This document shows positions 1 to 5,065 of a DNA stretch of 5,065 bases, piece by piece. This stretch comes from Lutibacter sp. Lineage in GTDB: Bacteria; Bacteroidota; Bacteroidia; Flavobacteriales; Flavobacteriaceae. The notes under the pieces are model-generated. The model was not told the DNA's origin. It made no database searches and worked only from the letters and a program-made list of their open reading frames with translations. The stretch is taken from the NCBI GenBank assembly GCA_030748365.1, contig JASMME010000121.1, positions 1-5,065 on the forward strand, read 5' to 3'. The number at the start of each line of letters is the position of its first letter. Positions within the stretch are counted from its first letter, which is position 1. The translations under genes were made by a program, and so were the position numbers.

Positions 1-1049
1 AAGACGATGGAAGCGGGTCCATCCCAGGGTTCCATCAAGGCAGAATGGTATTCATAAAAATCCTTTTTTTCCTGAGCCATGTTGGCATTGGACTGCCAGG
101 CTTCAGGAATCATCATCATCATCACTTCGGGTAGGGACCTTCCGGTGTGTAACAACAATTCAGCAACCATGTCCATAGAAGCAGAATCTGATTTTCCTGG
201 TAGAATGATGGGGAATAATTTTTCAATTTCAGGTCCAAAAACCTCACTGTTCATTATTTCCTCACGGACACGCATCCTGCTGACATTTCCACGTAGTGTG
301 TTGATTTCTCCGTTCTGACATAGGTATCTAAAAGGCTGTGCCAACTCCCATGCAGGCATCGTATTCGTCGAAAATCGCTGGTGAACCAGGGCCAGTCTCG
401 TTAAAAAATCTGGCTGCATCAGGTCGGTATAATACCGTCCAATATCTTCCGGCATAATAATTCCCTTGTAGATCAGGGTGGTGTTTGACAGGCTAGGGAC
501 GTAGAAATAGGTGCTTTCAGAAATTTTAGAGGCCCCGATAGTATGTTCGGTTATTTTTCGGGCAGCGTAGAGCTTAGCCCTAAAAGTTTTTTCGTCGATT
601 TCAGTTGTTTTACCCACGAAGAGCTGCTCGATTCTGGGTTCTGAAGCCCGGGCGATTTCTCCCAAATGACTTGCGTCTACAGGTACTTTTCTCCAGCCTA
701 TGGTCGAGAGTCCTTGGGCCTCAATCTCCTTTTCAAAGGTTTCTTTACAGTAGTGATATTGGTTCTTGTTTACCGGTAAAAAAACCATACCAACAGCATA
801 GTCCCTTTGTGCAGGAAGGTCAAATTCACAGGCCCTGCTGAAAAACTCATGGGGAATGTCTATCAAAAGACCGGCACCATCACCCGTTTTTCCATCAGCG
901 CTCACGCCACCCCGGTGTTCGAGCTTGACCAATATTTCGAGGGCATCGTGGATAATCTGGTTGGATCTTTCACCCTTTAGGTTGGCGATAAAACCCGCCC
1001 CACAATTGTCCCGCTCAAACGCAGGTAAGTACAGTCCCTGTGCTGTCAT
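1..1049 (-). CDS. gltB: Glutamate synthase large subunit, N-terminal part (partial, cut by left edge)
   Basis: The enzyme makes two glutamates from glutamine and 2-oxoglutarate in the cytoplasm, the second step of the GS-GOGAT ammonia-assimilation pathway. The minus-strand frame is open from the ATG at 1049-1047 to the window edge, giving 349 residues of a protein usually about 1500 long. What is visible is the class II glutamine amidotransferase domain. The nucleophile is Cys16 in RDNCGAGF, so a 15-residue propeptide is expected to be removed. Subtracting 15 puts other known positions in register with characterised GltB: Arg46 (mature 31, in LEHRGG), Arg225 (mature 210, in HQRFSTNT), Asn246-Gly247 (mature 231-232, oxyanion hole, in QNGEINT) and Asp288 (mature 273, in SDSASMD). 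A run of four Met lies at residues 310-313. The start is chosen because MTAQGLYLP fits the family propeptide; no good Shine-Dalgarno precedes it. The FMN, synthase and beta-helix domains lie beyond the window. Identification is firm; the electron donor (NADPH or ferredoxin) cannot be told from this part. Confidence 0.97.
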   Translation of the reverse strand, partial: MTAQGLYLPAFERDNCGAGFIANLKGERSNQIIHDALEILVKLEHRGGVSADGKTGDGAGLLIDIPHEFFSRACEFDLPAQRDYAVGMVFLPVNKNQYHYCKETFEKEIEAQGLSTIGWRKVPVDASHLGEIARASEPRIEQLFVGKTTEIDEKTFRAKLYAARKITEHTIGASKISESTYFYVPSLSNTTLIYKGIIMPEDIGRYYTDLMQPDFLTRLALVHQRFSTNTMPAWELAQPFRYLCQNGEINTLRGNVSRMRVREEIMNSEVFGPEIEKLFPIILPGKSDSASMDMVAELLLHTGRSLPEVMMMMIPEAWQSNANMAQEKKDFYEYHSALMEPWDGPASIV

Positions 1050-1079
1050 AAAGTAAAAATAAATATTGTAGAATGGTTA

Positions 1080-1087
1080 CAAAAATA
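1080..1087 (-). promoter_or_regulatory. Candidate gltB promoter -7 element (TATTTTTG)
   Basis: Read on the minus strand, these eight bases are an exact match to TAnnTTTG, the -7 consensus used by the primary sigma factor of Bacteroidota. Transcription would begin roughly 24 bases before the gltB ATG. A TTTG that could serve as the -33 element is present at 1113-1116, but the 25-base spacer is longer than the usual 19-21, so the pair is imperfect. The element lies in a small inverted repeat, TGGTTA at 1074-1079 and TAACCA at 1086-1091. The match is seen; promoter function is inferred. Confidence 0.4.
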
Positions 1088-1182
1088 ACCAAAATAATAG
1101 TAAATAGTTTGTCAAACTACGAAAACGTTGTAATTATGACAATAAAACAATTGAAAAGATGAAAATAATAAAATAACCAAAA
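1082..1182. repeat. Two copies of a 13-base direct repeat (AAAATAACCAAAA)
   Basis: Identical 13-base copies are at 1082-1094 and 1170-1182, 88 bases apart. The first overlaps the candidate gltB -7 element. The sequence is low in complexity, so chance duplication in AT-rich DNA is possible, but the central CC makes it a little more specific than a plain A-run. Confidence 0.35.
1105..1119. promoter_or_regulatory. Perfect 15-bp palindrome, candidate operator upstream of gltB
   Basis: TAGTTTG and CAAACTA form perfect 7-base arms around a single central T. The site lies 56 bases upstream of the gltB start codon and just upstream of the candidate -7 element, overlapping the TTTG/TTGACA-like sequence that would form its upstream box. 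A symmetrical site in that place suits a dimeric regulator of gltB. The symmetry is directly visible; the protein that binds it, if any, is unknown. I do not recognise it as a known consensus. Confidence 0.4.
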
Positions 1183-1306
1183 AAGCACCTTTTTTTTTAT
1201 TATTATGAAAATGCCACGAATGTTATTATCAGACCAATAAGCCGCTTTTCTTTTCTTTTAATTCCCTTTTTACTTTTCCTAGCATGTAGTAGAAAATGCG
1301 TTATAG

Positions 1307-1342
1307 ATAGGTAAAAAATGCCCATCGGCAGATTTTCTATGT
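1307..1342. other. Weak imperfect hairpin in the intergenic region
   Basis: TGCC at 1319-1322 pairs with GGCA at 1327-1330 around a four-base loop. After a two-by-two mismatch, AAAA at 1313-1316 pairs with TTTT at 1333-1336, and a few weaker pairs extend outward. It could be a structured part of a 5' leader or a weak terminator-like element. There is no clean T-tract after a strong stem and no gene before it to terminate, so function is uncertain. Confidence 0.2.
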
Positions 1343-1406
1343 CAGACTTGTTTAAATTTTAATATTTTTATGAACGAAGAAAAAGAGTTTACCTGATTGT
1401 GAGGGT

Positions 1407-1429
1407 TTTGTTCTTTTGCCTTGTATAAT
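1407..1429 (+). promoter_or_regulatory. Candidate upstream promoter for the symporter/acs operon
   Basis: A TATAAT hexamer lies at 1424-1429 with a TTTG at 1407-1410. The spacing fits neither the sigma-70 rule nor the Bacteroidota TTTG/TAnnTTTG rule exactly. If used, it would give an untranslated leader of about 155 bases containing the paired direct repeat downstream. This is a weak call based on short motifs in AT-rich DNA. Confidence 0.22.
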
Positions 1430-1521
1430 TATTGTCACGGGGTTCATTTTACGATTGAATGTGTTCGCAGGAAGAAGCACCTAATTGGTTTTCACTACCG
1501 GCTTTATTATGTGATAAGAAC

Positions 1522-1554
1522 GTTCAGTGTAATGATTCTTTTGTTCAGTGTCAT
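1522..1554 (+). repeat. Paired direct repeat GTTCAGTGTnAT, 21-bp period, candidate activator site
   Basis: GTTCAGTGTAAT at 1522-1533 and GTTCAGTGTCAT at 1543-1554 agree at 11 of 12 positions. They start exactly 21 bases apart, which is two turns of B-form DNA, so both copies face the same side of the helix. They sit just upstream of the TATAAT at 1568-1573 and 39 bases before the first start codon. That arrangement is typical of tandem sites for a transcriptional activator or response regulator. The repeat is seen; regulation of the acetate operon is inferred, and the factor is unknown. Confidence 0.5.
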
Positions 1555-1567
1555 TTTTTAATCATTG

Positions 1568-1577
1568 TATAATTTTA
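1568..1577 (+). promoter_or_regulatory. Candidate proximal promoter core for the symporter/acs operon
   Basis: TATAAT at 1568-1573 overlaps TAATTTTA at 1570-1577, which matches TAnnTTTG at all but the last base. No properly spaced upstream box is visible: the nearest TTTG, 1540-1543, is 26 bases away from the second motif. A promoter lacking a good upstream element would fit one that depends on an activator bound at the direct repeat just before it. The leader would be only about 10-15 bases. Confidence 0.28.
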
Positions 1578-1592
1578 TAACCGACGAATCTT

Positions 1593-1850
1593 ATGTTGAA
1601 AAAATCACTTGCTACACAATATTGGAAGACCAATTTGAGATACCTCGCCATTTTGTTGGCGATTTGGTTTCTCGTGTCTTATGGTTTTGGTATTCTATGG
1701 GTGGACACCCTAAACAATTTTAGTCTTGGTGGTTTTTCCCTGGGTTTTTGGTTTGCACAACAAGGCGCTATATATGTTTTTGTACTCCTTATTTTTGTCT
1801 ATATCAGGCTGATGAACAAATTAGATAGCAAATACAACTTAAACGAATAA
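1593..1850 (+). CDS. DUF4212 family small membrane protein, putative sodium:solute symporter small subunit
   Basis: This 85-residue protein is a small membrane partner found next to VC_2705-type sodium:solute symporters. The N-terminus is basic and amphipathic with YWKTNLR at 10-16. A first membrane helix spans about 17-37, a linker with GGFSLGFWFAQQG at 46-58 carries the family's most recognisable motif, and a second helix spans about 59-73, followed by a charged tail (RLMNKLDSKY at 72-81). The length is normal for the family. The ATG at 1593 is preceded by no Shine-Dalgarno sequence, which is common in Bacteroidota. The stop is followed by only four bases before the symporter start, so the two are surely co-expressed and probably form a complex in the inner membrane. 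The family role as a small subunit is a prediction; what it contributes to transport is not established to my knowledge. Confidence 0.9.
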   Translation: MLKKSLATQYWKTNLRYLAILLAIWFLVSYGFGILWVDTLNNFSLGGFSLGFWFAQQGAIYVFVLLIFVYIRLMNKLDSKYNLNE

Positions 1851-1854
1851 GGAG
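1849..1854 (+). promoter_or_regulatory. AAGGAG ribosome binding sequence directly abutting the symporter start
   Basis: AAGGAG overlaps the TAA stop of the DUF4212 gene and touches the symporter ATG at 1855 with no spacer, whereas a functional Shine-Dalgarno normally sits 5-9 bases away. A stop codon at 1840-1842 in the symporter frame rules out any upstream in-frame start, and the next Met (residue 54) lies inside a conserved helix, so 1855 is the start. Translation is more likely coupled to termination of the upstream gene than driven by this motif. Confidence 0.4.
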
Positions 1855-3543
1855 ATGGATATTCAAACCTGGACATGGATACTGGTAAGTATCACATTCT
1901 CACTGTACATTGCCATTGCTATTTTGTCAAGAGCTGGCTCTACCAAAGATTTTTATGTAGCTGGTGGCGGGGTTTCTCCCCTGGCCAATGGCCTGGCTAC
2001 CGCGGCCGACTGGATGTCAGCCGCTTCTTTTATTTCCATGGCTGGCCTCATTTCATTTTCCGGTTATGACGGCTCGGTCTACTTGATGGGCTGGACGGGA
2101 GGCTATGTGTTGTTGGCCTTGTTATTGGCACCTTATCTCCGAAAATTCGGAAAATTTACCGTACCAGATTTTATTGGGGATAGGTACTATTCAAATGTGG
2201 CCAGGTTGGTGGCAGTTTGTTGTGCCTTGTTGGTTTCCTTTACCTATGTCGCCGGTCAGATGCGGGGGGTAGGGCTGGTCTTTTCCCGTTTTTTGGAAGT
2301 AGATATCAACACCGGTGTATTTATAGGGATGATCATCGTATTGTTCTATGCGGTGCTCGGAGGGATGAAAGGGATTACCTATACCCAGGTAGCCCAATAT
2401 TGTGTGCTGATTTTTGCCTTTATGGTACCGGCCATTTTTATTTCCATTCAAATGACTGGGAATCCGATTCCTCAGCTCGGTTTTGGTGGTACGGATGCAC
2501 AGGGGGTATACTTGCTAGATAAATTGGATGGTTTGCACCAGGAATTGGGCTTTGCTGCATACACTTCCGGCAGTAAATCAACCATGGATGTGTTTTTTAT
2601 CACTGCCGCTTTGATGGTGGGTACGGCGGGGCTTCCCCATGTGATTGTACGCTTTTTTACGGTAAAGAAAGTGTCCGATGCACGTAAATCAGCAGGTTGG
2701 GCCTTGTTGTTTATCGCCATCTTGTATACCACGGCGCCGGCCATTGCTGTTTTTGCCAGGACCAACCTAATCGAAACGGTTAGCAACCAACCCTATAAGG
2801 AGATGCCTTCCTGGTTTAGTAATTGGGAAACCACGGGACTGATCACTTTTGAAGATAAGAATCAGGACGGAAAGATACAATACCTGGCTGATACCGCTGT
2901 CAATGAACTGACCATAGATAAAGATATAATGGTGTTGGCCAATCCAGAGATTGCCCACCTACCAAATTGGGTGATTGCCTTGGTTGCTGCCGGAGGATTG
3001 GCTGCGGCTTTGTCAACAGCTGCGGGTTTACTACTGGTTATATCATCCTCTGTATCCCACGATTTTATTAAAAAAATGATCAAGCCTGATATTTCTGAAA
3101 AAGGCGAATTGTTAGCGGCCCGTTTGTCGGCCGTTGCAGCCGTTTCTATTGCGGGGTATTTTGGAATTAATCCGCCTGATTTTGTTGCAGCCACGGTGGC
3201 CTTGGCATTTGGCCTGGCAGCCGCTTCCTTTTTCCCAGCCATCGTTTTAGGAATTTTTAGCAAGCGTATGAACAAAGAAGGTGCAATAGCTGGTATGGTT
3301 GCAGGGATTGTCCTGATGCTGTTCTATATGACCAAGTTTAAATTTGGTTGGTTTGGTGGCGGTACACAGGCAGATTGGTGGTGTGGAATATCACCCGAAG
3401 GTTTTGGTACGGTGGCTATGCTCGTCAATTTTACAGTCTCTATCCTAATCTCATCCTGTACGCCCAGTCCGCCGGAATCGGTACAAGAAATGGTAGAAAA
3501 TATCAGAATACCTGCAGGTGCAGGTGCAGCACATCAACATTAA
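1855..3543 (+). CDS. Sodium:solute symporter, VC_2705/ActP-like, probable acetate or monocarboxylate importer
   Basis: This 562-residue inner-membrane protein should couple Na+ entry to uptake of a small carboxylate. About 13 hydrophobic helices are visible (roughly 5-25, 48-70, 75-95, 115-140, 152-170, 180-200, 243-265, 280-302, 371-398, 424-440, 443-466, 475-497, 518-535), matching SSS topology with the N-terminus outside. Family marks are ADWMSAASF at 51-59, GTAGLPHVIVRFF in helix 7 and AALSTAAG in helix 9. By alignment with PutP, Asp52 and Ala384/Ser387/Thr388 would fall at the Na+ site; that alignment is by eye. The predicted periplasmic loop at 303-370 holds an EF-hand-like stretch, DKNQDGKIQY at 334-343. 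The tail (SPPESVQ then PAGAGAAHQH) resembles family C-termini and includes a short GCAGGT nucleotide repeat. It follows the DUF4212 gene by 4 bases and precedes acs by 13. The acetate substrate is inferred from that neighbour; other short carboxylates remain possible. Confidence 0.93.
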   Translation: MDIQTWTWILVSITFSLYIAIAILSRAGSTKDFYVAGGGVSPLANGLATAADWMSAASFISMAGLISFSGYDGSVYLMGWTGGYVLLALLLAPYLRKFGKFTVPDFIGDRYYSNVARLVAVCCALLVSFTYVAGQMRGVGLVFSRFLEVDINTGVFIGMIIVLFYAVLGGMKGITYTQVAQYCVLIFAFMVPAIFISIQMTGNPIPQLGFGGTDAQGVYLLDKLDGLHQELGFAAYTSGSKSTMDVFFITAALMVGTAGLPHVIVRFFTVKKVSDARKSAGWALLFIAILYTTAPAIAVFARTNLIETVSNQPYKEMPSWFSNWETTGLITFEDKNQDGKIQYLADTAVNELTIDKDIMVLANPEIAHLPNWVIALVAAGGLAAALSTAAGLLLVISSSVSHDFIKKMIKPDISEKGELLAARLSAVAAVSIAGYFGINPPDFVAATVALAFGLAAASFFPAIVLGIFSKRMNKEGAIAGMVAGIVLMLFYMTKFKFGWFGGGTQADWWCGISPEGFGTVAMLVNFTVSILISSCTPSPPESVQEMVENIRIPAGAGAAHQH

Positions 3544-3556
3544 AATACCCTGAAAA

Positions 3557-5065
3557 ATGAGTAATTATCACATCAAACATTTAGAAGAATATTACCAAGT
3601 TTATCGAAAATCCGTTCGCAACCCTGAGCTGTTTTGGGAAGAAATCGCTGAAGAACACTTTGTATGGCGCAAGCGTTGGGACAAGGTATTGAGTTGGGAT
3701 TTTACAAAACCCGAAGTCAAGTGGTTTGAAGGTGCCCAACTTAACATTACTGAAAACTGTATTGACCGACACCTGGCTACACGTGGCGATAAAACAGCCA
3801 TTTTATTTGAGCCCAATGACCCTAAGGATCCAGCAGTTCATATTAGCTATAAAGACCTATCGGTAAGGGTAAACAAGTTTGCCAATGTACTAAAAGATCA
3901 GGGTGTTGCCAAAGGAGACCGTGTGTGTATCTACCTACCCATGATCCCAGAGTTGGCCGTTGCGGTATTGGCCTGCGCCAGAATAGGGGCGATTCACTCC
4001 GTAGTATTTGCAGGGTTTTCATCGACGGCATTGGCCATGCGAATCAACGACAGTGATTGTAAAATGGTCCTGACCTCAGATGGTTCGTACCGCGGAAAAA
4101 AGACGATTGATTTAAAGGGCATTGTAGATGAAGCTTTAAAAGATTGTCCTTGTGTAGAAACCGTGTTGGTGGCCAAGCGTATCCACTCAGAAATTCACCT
4201 GAAAGCAGGGCGCGATCAATGGTTGCAACCGCTGCTGGACGCTGCTTCCGAGCACTGTGAAGCCGTCACGATGCATGCCGAGGATCCTTTATTTATTTTG
4301 TATACCTCCGGTTCCACAGGACAACCCAAAGGCATGGTGCACAGTACTGCCGGCTATATGGTCTATACGGCCTACACCTTTAAAAATGTCTTCCAGTACA
4401 GGGAGAATGATGTGTATTGGTGTACCGCAGACATCGGTTGGATTACCGGCCATAGCTATATCGTGTACGGACCATTGGCCAATGGTGCAACGACCGTAAT
4501 GTTTGAGGGGGTACCGAATTATCCCGACTGGGGTCGTTTTTGGGAAATTTGTCAGAAGCATCAGGTCAACCAATTCTATACAGCGCCTACCGCCATCCGT
4601 GCCCTGGCGAAAGAACACCTGGACTATGTGGAAGCCTACGATCTGCAATCGCTCAAAGTCTTAGGGTCGGTAGGAGAACCCATCAATGAAGAAGCCTGGC
4701 ACTGGTACAACGATAATATTGGAAAGAAAACTTCACCTATTGTAGATACCTGGTGGCAAACCGAAACAGGGGGTATACTCATTACGCCCATACCTTATGC
4801 AACCCCCACCAAACCAACCTACGCCACCTTGCCTTTTATTGGTATTCAACCGGCACTGATGGATGAAAACGGAGTGGAAATCAAAGGGAACCAGGTAGAT
4901 GGTCGTTTGTGTATCAAATTCCCCTGGCCGTCTATGGCGCGGACCATCTGGGGCAACCACCAGCGGTATAAGGACACGTACTTTTCAACGTTTAAAAATA
5001 AATACTTTACCGGAGATGGTGCCCTGCGGGATGAAGTAGGGTATTACCGAATTACGGGCAGGGTA
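3557..5065 (+). CDS. acs: Acetyl-CoA synthetase (AMP-forming), partial, cut by right edge
   Basis: The enzyme activates acetate to acetyl-CoA through an acetyl-AMP intermediate, using ATP and CoA in the cytoplasm. The frame is open from ATG 3557 to the last base, giving 503 residues of about 630-650. Visible motifs are the phosphate-binding loop YTSGSTGQPKG at 249-259, WCTADIGWITGHSY, GSVGEPI, DTWWQTETGG at 397-406, and TGDGALRDE with Asp487 and Arg502 at the end (Salmonella Asp500 and Arg515). The acyl pocket residues line up by constant offset with Salmonella Acs: Ile296 (Val310), Thr297 (Thr311), Val372 (Val386) and Trp400 (Trp414). The bulky Trp supports acetate over longer acids. The C-terminal lid with the catalytic, acetylatable Lys is outside the window. 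The start has only an A-rich leader, no Shine-Dalgarno; MSNYHIKHLEEYY is a normal family N-terminus. It is third in the operon, downstream of the transporter that would supply its substrate. Confidence 0.97.
   Translation, partial: MSNYHIKHLEEYYQVYRKSVRNPELFWEEIAEEHFVWRKRWDKVLSWDFTKPEVKWFEGAQLNITENCIDRHLATRGDKTAILFEPNDPKDPAVHISYKDLSVRVNKFANVLKDQGVAKGDRVCIYLPMIPELAVAVLACARIGAIHSVVFAGFSSTALAMRINDSDCKMVLTSDGSYRGKKTIDLKGIVDEALKDCPCVETVLVAKRIHSEIHLKAGRDQWLQPLLDAASEHCEAVTMHAEDPLFILYTSGSTGQPKGMVHSTAGYMVYTAYTFKNVFQYRENDVYWCTADIGWITGHSYIVYGPLANGATTVMFEGVPNYPDWGRFWEICQKHQVNQFYTAPTAIRALAKEHLDYVEAYDLQSLKVLGSVGEPINEEAWHWYNDNIGKKTSPIVDTWWQTETGGILITPIPYATPTKPTYATLPFIGIQPALMDENGVEIKGNQVDGRLCIKFPWPSMARTIWGNHQRYKDTYFSTFKNKYFTGDGALRDEVGYYRITGRV

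Larger units (their letters stand above)
1050..1592. other. Divergent AT-rich intergenic region, no protein gene seen
   Basis: These 543 bases separate the divergent gltB and symporter/acs transcription units. Composition drops sharply to AT-rich with long A and T runs, and no frame of convincing length or family character is present. The gltB-proximal half (about 1050-1200) carries a palindrome, a -7-like promoter element and a 13-base direct repeat. The middle (about 1200-1400) has a weak imperfect hairpin and a possible 14-codon reading frame. The operon-proximal part (about 1400-1592) has two TATAAT boxes and a spaced direct repeat. Both promoters and their control sites must lie here, since each flanking gene starts at an edge of the region. 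Confidence 0.85.

Noticed and set aside
111..125. CAT trinucleotide run
   Set aside because: It encodes four consecutive Met residues in a conserved, Met-rich part of GltB and is explained by coding.
79..1056. Plus-strand open frames at 79-318, 605-841 and 856-1056
   Set aside because: They lie opposite the continuous, motif-rich gltB frame on the minus strand and have no recognisable domains.
1179..1195. A6G-CAC-CT6 inverted repeat followed by a T-run, resembling a terminator
   Set aside because: The stem is almost all A-T pairs with a three-base loop, and it lies between divergent genes where no transcript is expected to end.
1370..1396. Eight-codon frame MNEEKEFT
   Set aside because: Too short to support as a gene, with no ribosome binding site or context beyond chance.
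3514..3531. GCAGGT tandem units near the symporter stop codon
   Set aside because: Only two exact units plus a partial one, encoding an Ala/Gly tail typical of the family; not a meaningful repeat array.
2191..3560. Several minus- and alternate-frame open frames inside the symporter gene, up to 137 codons
   Set aside because: They are antisense or out-of-frame shadows of a conserved membrane protein and resemble no family.
3581..4960. Open frames on both strands inside acs, up to 119 codons
   Set aside because: The plus-strand acs frame is uninterrupted from 3557 to the window end with all expected motifs, so these are shadows.
1..5065. CRISPR array, tRNA, rRNA, insertion sequence ends or phage genes
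   Set aside because: No repeat-spacer pattern, cloverleaf-like segment, transposase or terminal inverted repeats were seen.

Overview
The window looks like chromosomal DNA of a Bacteroidota bacterium, most probably a Flavobacteriaceae-like marine or soil lineage. Three things point there: the protein sequences resemble that phylum's versions of these families, start codons mostly lack a good Shine-Dalgarno sequence, and AT-rich intergenic DNA sits between moderate-GC genes. The assignment to phylum is an inference from sequence style, not from a search.

Layout. Positions 1-1049 (minus strand) hold the first 349 codons of the large subunit of glutamate synthase (gltB), cut by the left edge. 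Positions 1050-1592 are a 543-base AT-rich divergent intergenic region. I see no protein gene in it, but it contains several candidate control elements: a perfect 15-bp palindrome and a Bacteroidota-type -7 element in front of gltB, and two TATAAT boxes and a 21-bp-spaced direct repeat in front of the rightward operon. Positions 1593-5065 (plus strand) hold a tight three-gene operon: a small two-helix membrane protein of the DUF4212 family, a 562-residue sodium:solute symporter of the VC_2705/ActP-like type, and acetyl-CoA synthetase (acs), cut by the right edge after 503 codons. The spacers are only 4 and 13 bases.

How the genes work together. The DUF4212 protein and the symporter are most likely partners in a Na+-coupled carboxylate uptake system. 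Acs converts imported acetate to acetyl-CoA with ATP and CoA. The divergent gltB makes glutamate from glutamine and 2-oxoglutarate, so the region separates a carbon-entry operon from a central nitrogen-assimilation gene. The two could share regulation, but nothing in the sequence proves it.

Overall the coding content is ordinary metabolism with intact frames. I found no mobile element, CRISPR array, tRNA, rRNA or obvious novel system. The points most worth a second look are the paired direct repeats and the palindrome in the intergenic region, the EF-hand-like loop in the predicted periplasmic part of the symporter, and the poorly understood DUF4212 subunit.
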